A DNA stretch of 15,233 nucleotides. Source: JAGMDK01 sp023128695. GTDB lineage: Bacteria > Planctomycetota > Phycisphaerae > UBA1845 > Fen-1342. Made by a program: the position numbers and the translations under genes. Within the stretch, counting starts at the first letter, position 1. Each line of letters starts with the position of its first letter. Location of the stretch: the NCBI GenBank assembly GCA_030628805.1, contig DAOVQG010000087.1, positions 1-15,233 on the forward strand, read 5' to 3'. This document shows positions 7,237 through 14,234 of the stretch, in pieces. The notes below the pieces were generated by a model that saw only the letters and a list, made by a program, of their open reading frames with translations, did no database searches and had not been told where the DNA came from.

Positions 7237-8907
7237 TCATCCCCCCGCCCCGTTCGCCGGCCCGCCTTCCGATGCCCCGGCGCTTTCTTCGAGAGCCGGG
7301 GACCTCGGCAAGGCGGAGGTGGGGCTGGTGTCGGCGGAAGGTGCCGGATCGTCGCCCAGTTTGGCCGCCAACTCGGCGAACTCGCGTTCACGCTTCAGGA
7401 ACGCCTCGACGATGGCCGGATCGAACTGGGAGCCGGATGATTCAAGGATGATGGTCACGGCCCGGTCATGGCTGAAGGCGTCCTTGTAAACGCGTTTCGT
7501 GGTCAGGGCATCGTAGACATCCGCCAGCGCGACGATGCGGGCGGGCAAGGGGATCTCGCCACCCTTGAGGCCTCTCGGATAGCCGGAGCCGTCGTACCAT
7601 TCGTGATGACCGTGGGCGACCTGTTCGGCCATCACCAGGAAGCGGACGCCGCGGGCCCGGTCGACGACGGAGCGGATGGTTGCGGCGCCGATCTCGGGGT
7701 GCGTTTTCATGATCGCCATCTCGGCGGGCGTGAACTGGCCGGATTTGAGCAGAATGCGATCGGGAACCGCGACCTTCCCAATGTCGTGCAACGGGACGGC
7801 CCGCCTCAAATCGCGGAGGAACTCATCGTCGATGATGGCACGATATTCATCGCTGGAGCGCAGTTCCTCGCCGAGCATCAACGAAAAGCAGGTGACCCGA
7901 TCCAGATGCTTCCCCGTCTCGACATCCCGGCGTTCCGCCAAGCTTGCCAGGGCGACGACAACCGAGTCACGCGCGTCGTCGCGGGCCTGTCGGCTGGTGC
8001 AATCGTGAATCGCCGAGGCCGCGATGTTGGAGATGAGATCGATGTACTCCAGTTCCACGGTGGCGAACGGGCGTTGCTCCAACCGGTCTGTCACGTTCAG
8101 AACCCCGACCACATTGCCCCAGGAGCCCAGGGCGGCGGAGATCATGGGCACGCTGGCATAGATGTCTGAATCGTATTTATGGTGCCGGGCCCGGGCCTCC
8201 TCAGCCGTGTTAATGACCACGGCCTGACGGGACTGGAAGACCTGCCCCGCCGTTGCCTCGCCGATAGGAACGCGCACCTTGGCCGCAATCTCGGGGGCGA
8301 TGCCGAGTGACTTTGCGATACTGAGGAATCGGTTGTCCTCATCCGGAAGCATGATCGAGACCCGCCGGCTGAACGTTACCGCGGCGGTGACAAACAGCGT
8401 TTTCTCGAGAATCGCATCCAGCGCTTTGGCCACGGCCAATTCCCGGCAGAAGTCCAACAAAAGGGTCAGAATCCGAGCCTGTTCGCCGCGCATCTCGTTG
8501 CTGCGGAGCAGCTCCATCCGGCCGAGTTGCAGGCGGGCCATGGACCTGACGCGGAGGGTGAACTCTTTTGCTCGGAATGGTTTGGTGAGGTATTCGTCCG
8601 CCCCGGCCTCGAGACCCGCGACGATGTCGGTCGCCTCGGAGAGGGCGCTGGCCATGATGACCGGGATGTCGCGCGTGGCCGAGTCCGCCTTGATTCGCCG
8701 CGTGCACTCCAAGCCGTCCATGTTGGGCATCAAGGCGTCCATGACGATGATATGAGGGGGGTCATGCTCGATCGTCGCCAGGGCAGCGAGGCCATCCACG
8801 GCCTCGGTGACGAGGTAGCCTTCCTGCTCTAATAGCTTTCGACAAAGTGCGCGCGCGCCGGCGGCGTCGTCGACGACCAGAACTCGGAGCGCTTCAGGTT
8901 CAGCCAT
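7237..8907 (-). CDS. Response regulator with GAF and HD-GYP domains (probable c-di-GMP phosphodiesterase)
   Basis: A 556-residue cytoplasmic signalling protein. Residues 5-125 form a receiver domain with acidic pair D13/D14, phosphoacceptor D57 (IIVMDALMPNMDG) and K109 (EYLTKPF). Residues about 145-305 are GAF-like. Residues about 315-515 form an HD-GYP domain with H334 (TGKHLDRV), H374-D375-K378 (HDIGK), H403 (KTHPEIG), HGHHEWYDGSGYP (432-444) and D463 (LADVYDAL). All metal-ligand motifs of a c-di-GMP-hydrolysing HD-GYP domain are present, so activity is expected; HD-GYP enzymes typically yield pGpG or GMP. The last 40 residues are a low-complexity Pro/Ala/Ser/Gly tail. The start ATG at 8907 fits the receiver fold but has no clear Shine-Dalgarno. 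No partner histidine kinase is in the window. The stop lies 17 nt from a repeat block. Confidence 0.95.
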   Translation of the reverse strand: MAEPEALRVLVVDDAAGARALCRKLLEQEGYLVTEAVDGLAALATIEHDPPHIIVMDALMPNMDGLECTRRIKADSATRDIPVIMASALSEATDIVAGLEAGADEYLTKPFRAKEFTLRVRSMARLQLGRMELLRSNEMRGEQARILTLLLDFCRELAVAKALDAILEKTLFVTAAVTFSRRVSIMLPDEDNRFLSIAKSLGIAPEIAAKVRVPIGEATAGQVFQSRQAVVINTAEEARARHHKYDSDIYASVPMISAALGSWGNVVGVLNVTDRLEQRPFATVELEYIDLISNIAASAIHDCTSRQARDDARDSVVVALASLAERRDVETGKHLDRVTCFSLMLGEELRSSDEYRAIIDDEFLRDLRRAVPLHDIGKVAVPDRILLKSGQFTPAEMAIMKTHPEIGAATIRSVVDRARGVRFLVMAEQVAHGHHEWYDGSGYPRGLKGGEIPLPARIVALADVYDALTTKRVYKDAFSHDRAVTIILESSGSQFDPAIVEAFLKREREFAELAAKLGDDPAPSADTSPTSALPRSPALEESAGASEGGPANGAGG

Positions 8908-8994
8908 AGGACCGATCCGCGTGGGTCGTAACCGTGACCGGGGTCCGAGTGCGACGACACGGAGCAGCCGGGACGGCCACTATCCCCTCTTGAA

Positions 8995-9012
8995 GAAGAG
9001 CCGCGGCTCTTC
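8995..9012. repeat. Perfect 18-nt palindrome
   Basis: GAAGAGCCGCGGCTCTTC is its own reverse complement. Its right half (CCGCGGCTCTTC, extending to CCGCGGCTCTTCGGAG) recurs inside hypF (506-521), and CCGCGGCTCTTC recurs within the dispersed family at 13064-13093; the 2564-2597 copy shares CGCGGCTCTTC. Confidence 0.75.
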
Positions 9013-9142
9013 GGAGTTCTCGCGTTCCTCCATAGTCTTGAGACTTATGAAACACGGTACTAGAAGTGGATATCGGGTAGTTGGCAAAAGCGTATGAGTT
9101 AGCCGCGAACGCGCGGGAACGGCGCGGGCGGCGTCCGATATA

Positions 9143-9205
9143 CACTGCTCTTGAGCAGTGTTTTCTTATGACCAGCGGTCGCTTGGGCACTGCTCAAGAG
9201 CAGTG
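9143..9205. repeat. Inverted pair of near-palindromes CACTGCTC-TT-GAGCAGTG
   Basis: CACTGCTCTTGAGCAGTG (9143-9160) is followed 27 nt later by its exact reverse complement CACTGCTCAAGAGCAGTG (9188-9205). Each folds alone, and the two can pair with each other as a long stem. The first is followed by TTTTCTT, so it could act as an intrinsic terminator reading rightward, but no plus-strand gene lies immediately upstream. Confidence 0.8.
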
Positions 9206-9215
9206 GCACACCGCC

Positions 9216-9288
9216 GATGGGTGGCACGGCCGTGTCGGCCGTGAATACCTGCGCCTTGTACACGGCTGACACAGCCGTGCCACCCATC
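9216..9288. repeat. GGGTGGCACGGC/GCCGTGCCACCC hairpin repeat, second full copy
   Basis: It begins GATGGGTGGCACGGC and ends GCCGTGCCACCCATC, a 15-nt perfect inverted repeat around a core containing GTGAATACCTGC. It is the same family as 7090-7156, with the core differing only in a short stretch (GCCTTGT versus ACTCTGC). Confidence 0.85.
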
Positions 9289-9473
9289 AAGCGAGGCGTG
9301 ACAGAGCACGAGCCTACGCCCGGAATTCCCGCATGAACCTTTTTTTTCTTCGGCAGAAACATTATCACCCATCTTCAGAATACACTGTGGAGCGACAAAG
9401 GGTTTCGTAGAACGGCCAGAGCACCGCCTGTCAGTACATCTCTGCGGGCGGCAGCGCAAGGCAGGAGACAGGC

Positions 9474-10391
9474 ATGAAACGGCTGTTGGTTATTTCCTTC
9501 ACAGTGGCAATGTTGCTGGCGGCGGGCTGTGGTACCACGTTCCGGGCCACGCGGGAGTTCTCCTTTACCGAGCCGTGGACGGGCTACGAGCGCGTCGAAG
9601 TGCGAACAAGGAACGGCAGCGTCGAATTGCGCTCGGCCGCGGTCGATGTGATCCAGATTTCGGGCACCAAGCGGGCCAGAGGGTTCACTCACGCCGACGC
9701 CGAGAGCAATCTCGACCGCGTGAGCGTGCACGGCGGGGCGGATGCCGGTCGGCCGGACACCTTCGTCATCGAACTCCGTTTCCCCGAAACGCTTCGGCAC
9801 AAGTCCGTCGGCGCGGATATAGTCGTCGAAGTGCCCGAGCCGTGTGCGGCGAAGATTGACACCGGCAATGGCTCAATCCACGTGGCGGGCCTGACCGGCA
9901 ACGTGGAACTCGACACGTCGAATGGTCGCATCCTGGCCGAGGACCTCAAGGGCAATCTCAACGCCGACACGAGCAATGGCCGCATCATCGCGAAAAGGAT
10001 CGAGGGGCGCTGCCGGCTCGACACGTCAAACGGGAGAATAATCGTGGAAAACGTGCGCGGGGTGGTGGAGGCCGACACGTCGAACGGCGACATCCGGGCC
10101 GACGTGGCCCCTCCGCCGGACGGACGTGTCGAGCTACACACCAGTAACGGTTCAATTCACGTGACCGTTCCGGAAGGGCAGGGGGCCGACCTGCGGCTAA
10201 AAACGAGCAACGGTCGGATCAAGACGATGCTGGGTGACGCGACGCTCCAGCGGGTCGAGGTCGGCAAGACTTCGTTCCGAGCCCAAATGAACGGCGGCGG
10301 GGGCGTGATCGTGGCCGACACATCGAATGGCTCGATTACGATCGACCTGCGCGGCGGCGGCTCCGCGGGTACTGTCAGAGGCTCTGAGTAG
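9474..10391 (+). CDS. Lipoprotein with DUF4097-like beta-solenoid repeats
   Basis: A 305-residue predicted lipoprotein. The N-terminus MKRLLVISFTVAMLLAAGCG has a lipobox (LLAAGC) with lipidated C19. The start is supported by AGGAG 6 nt upstream. From about residue 40 the chain carries nine NG turns (TRNGS, TGNGS, TSNGR x3, TSNGD, TSNGS, TSNGR, TSNGS), mostly 18-24 residues apart, each inside a beta-strand pattern such as VELDTSNGRILAEDLKGN. This is the pattern of the DUF4097 / putative auto-transporter adhesin-like beta-helix family. The function is not known; a cell-envelope, surface-exposed or periplasmic scaffold role is an inference. The gene stands alone, divergent from the HD-GYP gene and convergent with the PP2C gene. 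The C-terminus is a Gly/Ser-rich tail. Confidence 0.88.
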   Translation: MKRLLVISFTVAMLLAAGCGTTFRATREFSFTEPWTGYERVEVRTRNGSVELRSAAVDVIQISGTKRARGFTHADAESNLDRVSVHGGADAGRPDTFVIELRFPETLRHKSVGADIVVEVPEPCAAKIDTGNGSIHVAGLTGNVELDTSNGRILAEDLKGNLNADTSNGRIIAKRIEGRCRLDTSNGRIIVENVRGVVEADTSNGDIRADVAPPPDGRVELHTSNGSIHVTVPEGQGADLRLKTSNGRIKTMLGDATLQRVEVGKTSFRAQMNGGGGVIVADTSNGSITIDLRGGGSAGTVRGSE

Positions 10392-10406
10392 TCGGGGCGC
10401 GATTCG

Positions 10407-10679
10407 GGTGTGACTAAAATTCGTGGCTGTGGAACTGGGGGTATCACTTCAAATTATCGCTTTTTGAGTGCTTTGATGTTATTAGTTATCGGTTGTTAGT
10501 TATTAGAAGGCGCGGCCTTCGGCCGTCGCGAATGACTCGCTCGGGTAATGGCGCATATTCGTCGTGATTTGCGGTACGGACGAGACGACCACTAACTACT
10601 AACAGCTAATAACACGACCGTATTGAACAACCTGTTATTTTCCATAGAGTTATCGTATCCACCAAAAATAGTCACATCC
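10407..10679. mobile_element. Possible degenerate MITE-like element
   Basis: GGTGTGACTAAAATTCGTGG at the left edge and an imperfect inverted copy at the right (CCACCAAAAATAGTCACATC, 10659-10678) share the core TGTGACTA. The left terminus closely matches the ends of the better-preserved element at 12728-13024. The interior is non-coding and contains inverted heptamer arrays. Flanking duplication is not convincing (GCGATTCG versus GTGATTCC). The right end overlaps the last codons and stop of the PP2C gene. Confidence 0.45.
10478..10613. repeat. Inverted arrays of GTTATTA-type heptamers
   Basis: Four heptamers run in tandem at 10478-10505 (GTTATTA, GTTATCG, GTTGTTA, GTTATTA). Three complementary heptamers lie at 10593-10613 (TAACTAC, TAACAGC, TAATAAC). 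The two arrays are inverted relative to each other and bracket a GC-rich segment that contains the hairpin GCGGCCTTCGGCCGTCGC (10512-10529). Confidence 0.7.
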
Positions 10680-12450
10680 AGTGATTCCCCGGCTCCCCGC
10701 GGACGCGTAAGGCCACGAGCGTCAGGTCGTCGGACTGCTCGGCGAGACCGACAAAGCGGCGGATGTCCCAGACGATGTTCTTGAGCACCTGCTCGGGCTT
10801 GAGCATCCCATAGGCTATTAGAGATTCCCAGAGCCGTTGGCGACCGAAAACCTCGTCCGCGAAGTTCCGGGCTTCAAACGCGCCATCGGTGTAGAGCAGC
10901 AGCAGGTCGTCGGGACACAGGTCGAGCTTGTGCTCGTGATAGACCTCGTCCGGGTCGATACCGAGGACCAGGCCGGCTTCCGTCGTGGCCCGCACCTGCC
11001 CGTCACGCAAGAGCAGGAGCGGCTCGTGCCCGGCGTTGGCGTACGTTAGTTGACGGGCCTCGGCGTCGATCGCGATCAATAGCAGCGTGATGAACTCGCT
11101 GGGCAGTGTCTCGCGGAAAAACTGACGGTTCAAACGTGTGAGCAGGTCGCCCGGACCCCGGCAATGCTCGGCGCCGGCTCGCAACGCACCGCGTGTCGCT
11201 GACATCAGCAGCGAGGCCGGGATCCCTTTCCCGACCACGTCGCCGACGACCGCTGCCAGGCGACCGTCGGCGAGGGTGAGGAAGTCGCCGAAATCACCGG
11301 CCACTTCGTAGGTCGGATGAAAAGCCAGGGCCATTTCGAGGCGTGGATGGCGCGGCGGGGGGGTACGGACCATGCGGGCCTGTAAGTCGCCGGCCAAGGC
11401 GAGTTGACGTTCGATATCGGCGTTGTGCAAGCGCTCTTCGACCAGTTGGGCGTGGACGACTGCCGTCGCCGCCTGATACGCGACCGCGCGCAACAGATCA
11501 CGTTGCGCCTTGCGGAAGCGGCGGCGACGGTCGGTGTACACGCGGATGACGCCGACCGGGTTGCCGCGATAGATCATGCCGGCGGTAAGCATGCTGACAA
11601 TGCCCTGGCGGCGGGCCTGGGCCGGATATTTGACGCGCGGGTCCGTCGTCACGTCTTCCACATATACGATCTGGCCTCGCAGGGCTTCGTCGCTAACGGC
11701 GCCCGCGGTGCGGACGATCGCGCCCTTTCCGACGTACTCCGGCGAAAGGTTGTGCACGGCCTTGATCTTCAGCTCGTTCGTCTTGGGATCGTAGAGCCGC
11801 AGGCTGGCGAACGGGCATTGCATGACCCGGGCGGTGTCCGCCACGATGCGGTCGAGAACCCGCTGTAAGTCCTGCTCGCCGGTCAGCAGCTCGGCCACGT
11901 CACCAACCAGTGCGACCTGCTCGGCGGCGGTGAGCAGGTGGGACTCACGGCGGCCCCATTCGGCCAACAGACGCGCACCCCAGCGAGCGGTTACCACGGC
12001 CTGCGAGTGGCCGCCGCGATCCAACTCCGGCAGGCTCTCCCAGGCCCGGAGGACGGCGGTGAGGTCCGCGGCGGCGGCGGCTTGAGCCTGATGCCTGTGT
12101 TCGCCGGAGAGCGAATGCTCGCGGAACTCCCCGACCCCGACGTAGCCGGCCTGCCGGTCGTCGACGTACACGGGCGCGATGACATGCCACACGCCTTGGC
12201 GATTGACGAAGGCGACGTGTCCGGGCGGGTCGTGGGCCGGGACGGGCGTCAGGACCATGTCGGCGGGGAGCGCGCCGAGGGTCCAGCCGGTCAGGCGCGC
12301 GAACTCGTTGTTTGCCGGGGCGGCGACGATCAGGTTGCCGTACGAGTCGTACATGGAGACGCGCAGACCGGAAGTGCGGGACAGCCCGCTGGCGAAATCT
12401 TCCAGGAGCGCCGTGTCGATGAGTTCACGCAACATCCGAGTTCCAATCAC
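10672..12450 (-). CDS. SpoIIE/RsbU-type PP2C phosphatase with GAF and PocR-like sensor domains
   Basis: Up to 592 residues, cytoplasmic. Residues 8-115 (LIDTALLEDFASGLSRTSGL... VYVDDRQAGYVGVGEF) resemble the PocR sensory domain; this call is tentative. Residues about 190-340 are a GAF domain. A short helical linker precedes a SpoIIE-type PP2C domain (about 370-585) with AGDFGDF (385-390), GDVVGKGIPASLLMS (403-417), YANAGHEPLLLL, YTDGAFEA (D522) and SDDLTL (D574/D575). All metal-binding aspartates are kept. In this family the substrate is usually a phosphorylated anti-sigma antagonist in a partner-switching pathway; none is encoded nearby. Start: GTG 12450 gives the longest frame; ATG 12435, with AGGTGA 11 nt upstream, is an equally good alternative. 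The final codons and stop (NHWM, TGA) fall inside the end of a probable repeat element, so the native end may have been altered. Confidence 0.93.
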   Translation of the reverse strand: MIGTRMLRELIDTALLEDFASGLSRTSGLRVSMYDSYGNLIVAAPANNEFARLTGWTLGALPADMVLTPVPAHDPPGHVAFVNRQGVWHVIAPVYVDDRQAGYVGVGEFREHSLSGEHRHQAQAAAAADLTAVLRAWESLPELDRGGHSQAVVTARWGARLLAEWGRRESHLLTAAEQVALVGDVAELLTGEQDLQRVLDRIVADTARVMQCPFASLRLYDPKTNELKIKAVHNLSPEYVGKGAIVRTAGAVSDEALRGQIVYVEDVTTDPRVKYPAQARRQGIVSMLTAGMIYRGNPVGVIRVYTDRRRRFRKAQRDLLRAVAYQAATAVVHAQLVEERLHNADIERQLALAGDLQARMVRTPPPRHPRLEMALAFHPTYEVAGDFGDFLTLADGRLAAVVGDVVGKGIPASLLMSATRGALRAGAEHCRGPGDLLTRLNRQFFRETLPSEFITLLLIAIDAEARQLTYANAGHEPLLLLRDGQVRATTEAGLVLGIDPDEVYHEHKLDLCPDDLLLLYTDGAFEARNFADEVFGRQRLWESLIAYGMLKPEQVLKNIVWDIRRFVGLAEQSDDLTLVALRVRGEPGNHWM

Positions 12451-12590
12451 CTGCAGGGCTGCTAGCCGGGCCGACCGCTCAATCCGCTGATGCGGCCGGA
12501 ATCCGACCTTATCGTCGCCCGGCGGACGATCCCGGTAATATGTGAGGATTATTCCGCCAGAGCAACACTTCCGCTCTCTGTTTAGTATTC

Positions 12591-12634
12591 TTGGTGGTTA
12601 GTTATAATTCAGTGTTGTTGGTGGTTAGTTATAA
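12591..12634 (+). repeat. Direct repeat TTGGTGGTTAGTTATAA, two copies
   Basis: The 17-nt sequence occurs at 12591-12607 and 12618-12634, a period of 27 nt. It shares the TTAGTTA core with the heptamer arrays at 10478-10505. Confidence 0.8.
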
Positions 12635-12694
12635 GTGTTGCTGTAGCTCGCTCCGAAAAGTCGGGCGGGGCACCCGCGCCGTACAAGACCCGAG

Positions 12695-12720
12695 GAGCCG
12701 CGGGCCTGAAGCCCGCGCGG
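12695..12720 (-). repeat. GCGGGC...GCCCGC palindromic repeat, inverted copy
   Basis: GAGCCGCGGGCCTGAAGCCC then GCGCGG is the family seen at 2564-2597 and 13064-13093, read on the opposite strand. It directly abuts the left flanking direct repeat of the element at 12728-13024. Confidence 0.8.
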
Positions 12721-12727
12721 TTGTTCG

Positions 12728-13024
12728 GGTGTGACTAATTCTAGTGGCCATTGGAATTCATCCGCAGATTACGCAGATTACACAGATTACACAGATGCAG
12801 CTCAGTGATTTGGTGTGCGGGCACCCCACGCCGTAGCGCAGCTCGGCGTGGGAGACGGACTCGGGGGCGAGTGTTCTTTGCGTTCCGGTCAGCCCCCACC
12901 CTTCGCTTCGCTAAATGGTGGGTCACCCTCGCGGAGCCCGCGGATACTCCATTTTCTCTGCGTAATCTGCGGATAAACTCATAGTCTGCCTAATCTTGCG
13001 ACGGCCACGAAGAATGGTCACACC
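12728..13024. mobile_element. Non-coding 297-bp element with terminal inverted repeats and 10-bp flanking direct repeat (MITE-like)
   Basis: The left end is GGTGTGACTAATTCTAGTGG (then CC). The right end, read on the minus strand, is GGTGTGACCATTCTTCGTGG (then CC). Over these 22 positions 16 match, including the first nine and last six. Immediately outside both ends is the same ten bases, CGGTTGTTCG (12718-12727 and 13025-13034), as expected of a target-site duplication. Inside is a second, perfect 18-nt inverted repeat (ATCCGCAGATTACGCAGA at 12760-12777, complement at 12957-12974) and a CCCACGCCG...CGGCGTGGG hairpin. It encodes no transposase, so it would need one supplied in trans. Confidence 0.65.
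12763..12797 (+). repeat. 9-nt tandem repeat CGCAGATTA / CACAGATTA
   Basis: Four units of 9 nt (CGCAGATTA, CGCAGATTA, CACAGATTA and a last truncated CACAGATG) lie just inside the left end of the element at 12728-13024. Two units are mirrored in the inner inverted repeat at 12957-12974. Confidence 0.8.
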
Positions 13025-13063
13025 CGGTTGTTCGCGAGTGATTATCGTTCTCGTTTGCGGGGC

Positions 13064-13093
13064 ACCGCGCGGGCTGAAGCCCGCGGCTCTTCA
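13064..13093 (+). repeat. GCGGGCTGAAGCCCGC-type palindromic repeat, third copy
   Basis: ACCGCGCGGGCTGAAGCCCG followed by CGGCTCTTCA matches the copy at 2564-2591 over at least 27 nt. Confidence 0.85.
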
Positions 13094-13143
13094 TGACGTG
13101 CTTTGGCGGAGCACCCGCGAGTGGCGTGCGCAGATCCGACCTG

Positions 13144-13203
13144 TCCTCAACCCTCAATCATCCCTCAACCCTCAATCCTCGATCCTCAATCCTCGATCCT
13201 CAT
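13144..13203 (+). repeat. 7-nt tandem array TCCTCAA / CCCTCAA / TCCTCGA
   Basis: Eight heptamers (TCCTCAA, CCCTCAA, then TCAT, CCCTCAA, CCCTCAA, TCCTCGA, TCCTCAA, TCCTCGA, TCCTCAT) with one 4-nt interruption. It ends 47 nt before the lipA start codon. Confidence 0.85.
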
Positions 13204-13235
13204 TATGCTTTCCAGCCCCGTTATGCGATATTTGC

Positions 13236-13241
13236 TACAAT
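13236..13241 (+). promoter_or_regulatory. Possible -10 element of lipA (leaderless start)
   Basis: TACAAT lies 9 nt before the lipA ATG and is preceded by TTTGC. If used, transcription would begin within a few bases of the ATG. No good -35 hexamer is seen 16-18 nt upstream, and no Shine-Dalgarno precedes the ATG. Confidence 0.3.
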
Positions 13242-13250
13242 CACGGTGCT

Positions 13251-14234
13251 ATGAAGAACTCCGCGCATTTGCCGATTGCTGATCCGCCGGCCCGGGGACG
13301 TCGCTTGCCTCCGTGGCTGAAGCGCCCCCTGCCGGCCGGCGAGGCTCTGCTGGCGACGCGGAAGCTGATCAACGGCCTGAAGCTCAACACCGTCTGCGTC
13401 GAGGCCCGCTGTCCGAACCGGTCCGAGTGCTGGAGCAAACGCACCGCCACCTTCATGATCCTCGGCAACCACTGCACCCGCCGGTGCAGGTTTTGTGCGG
13501 TCAAGCACGGCCCGCCCTCGCCGCCGGCCGAGGACGAACCCCAGCGCCTCGCCACGGCGGCGGTGCAGCTCGAGCTGCGGCATGTGGTAATCACGTCGGT
13601 CACGCGCGACGATCTGCCGGACGAAGGAGCCGCTCACTTTGCCCGCTGCATCCGCGCCGTGAAGGACAAGTTGCCGCGCGCGACCGTGGAGGTGCTCGTG
13701 CCCGACTTTCACGCCCGGCGTGAGTGTGTTCAGACCGTCGTTGGCGCCGCCCCGGAGGTCTTCAACCACAACGTCGAGACGGTCCCCAGCCTGCACGAAC
13801 GTATCCGCCCGCGGGCGGACTACCCGCGCTCGCTCGAAATCCTGCGGCTGGCCAAAGAGCTGAGGCCGCGGATTTGCACCAAAAGCGGCCTCATGGTCGG
13901 CCTCGGCGAAACGCGGGCTGAACTGATCCAGGTCTTCCGCGACCTCCGCGGCGTAGGCTGCGACCTGCTCACCATCGGCCAGTACCTCAAGCCCGCGTCC
14001 GGCGACGATCATGCTTCGGTCGAGCGGTTCTATCCGCCGAAAGAGTTTGACGAACTCGGCCGGCTCGCCAAGGAGGTCGGCTTTGCGGCTGTGGCCAGCG
14101 GTCCCTTTGTCCGTAGCAGCTATTTTGCCGAGACGCTGCTGTCCGCGCGGGTGGCATCTATGAGCGAGCCTCCGTCAAGTGAAAAGCGGGAAGAAAGCGG
14201 GATTTCCAAGCATCTATTCGGCATCATCGCCTAG
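13251..14234 (+). CDS. lipA: Lipoyl synthase
   Basis: A 327-residue radical SAM enzyme that inserts two sulfur atoms into protein-bound octanoyl groups to make lipoyl cofactors for 2-oxoacid dehydrogenases and the glycine cleavage system; cytoplasmic. Diagnostic residues are all present: the auxiliary cluster C49, C54, C60 (CVEARCPNRSEC); the radical SAM CxxxCxxC at C75, C79, C82 (GNHCTRRCRFCAV); TSVTRDDL (115-122); and the C-terminal RSSY (288-291) that ligates the auxiliary cluster. The start at 13251 places PPWLKRPLP near the N-terminus as in the family; the frame is open further upstream but only through repeats. There is no Shine-Dalgarno. Residues 301-327 form a short tail beyond the usual end. 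lipB is not in the window, so the octanoyl donor step must be encoded elsewhere. Confidence 0.97.
   Translation: MKNSAHLPIADPPARGRRLPPWLKRPLPAGEALLATRKLINGLKLNTVCVEARCPNRSECWSKRTATFMILGNHCTRRCRFCAVKHGPPSPPAEDEPQRLATAAVQLELRHVVITSVTRDDLPDEGAAHFARCIRAVKDKLPRATVEVLVPDFHARRECVQTVVGAAPEVFNHNVETVPSLHERIRPRADYPRSLEILRLAKELRPRICTKSGLMVGLGETRAELIQVFRDLRGVGCDLLTIGQYLKPASGDDHASVERFYPPKEFDELGRLAKEVGFAAVASGPFVRSSYFAETLLSARVASMSEPPSSEKREESGISKHLFGIIA

Larger units (their letters stand above)
8908..9473. other. 566-nt intergenic region made largely of palindromes
   Basis: This is a divergent spacer between the HD-GYP gene (minus) and the lipoprotein gene (plus). It holds a perfect palindrome at 8995-9012, an inverted pair of 18-nt palindromes at 9143-9205, and the hairpin repeat at 9216-9288. 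I see no gene; short open frames here translate the repeats. The ribosome binding site AGGAG (9463-9467) for the lipoprotein is at its right end. Confidence 0.6.
12451..13250. other. 800-nt intergenic region filled with repeats
   Basis: No credible gene. From left to right it holds a pair of 17-nt direct repeats, a GC palindrome, a 297-bp element with terminal inverted repeats, another GC palindrome, and a 7-nt tandem array. It is a divergent spacer, so the upstream signals of both the PP2C gene and lipA must lie at its two ends. Confidence 0.7.

Noticed and set aside
8900..9190. 96-residue minus-strand open frame upstream of the HD-GYP gene
   Set aside because: It translates palindromes (HCSRAV from CACTGCTCAAGAGCAGTG), lacks a ribosome binding site and has no recognisable domain.
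12751..12984. 77-residue plus-strand frame (RRLRRLHRLHRC...)
   Set aside because: Its leucine/arginine repeats come from the 9-nt CGCAGATTA repeat; it spans the non-coding element almost exactly.
13221..14012. 263-residue minus-strand open frame
   Set aside because: It is antisense to lipA, whose cysteine motifs and RSSY fix the plus-strand reading.
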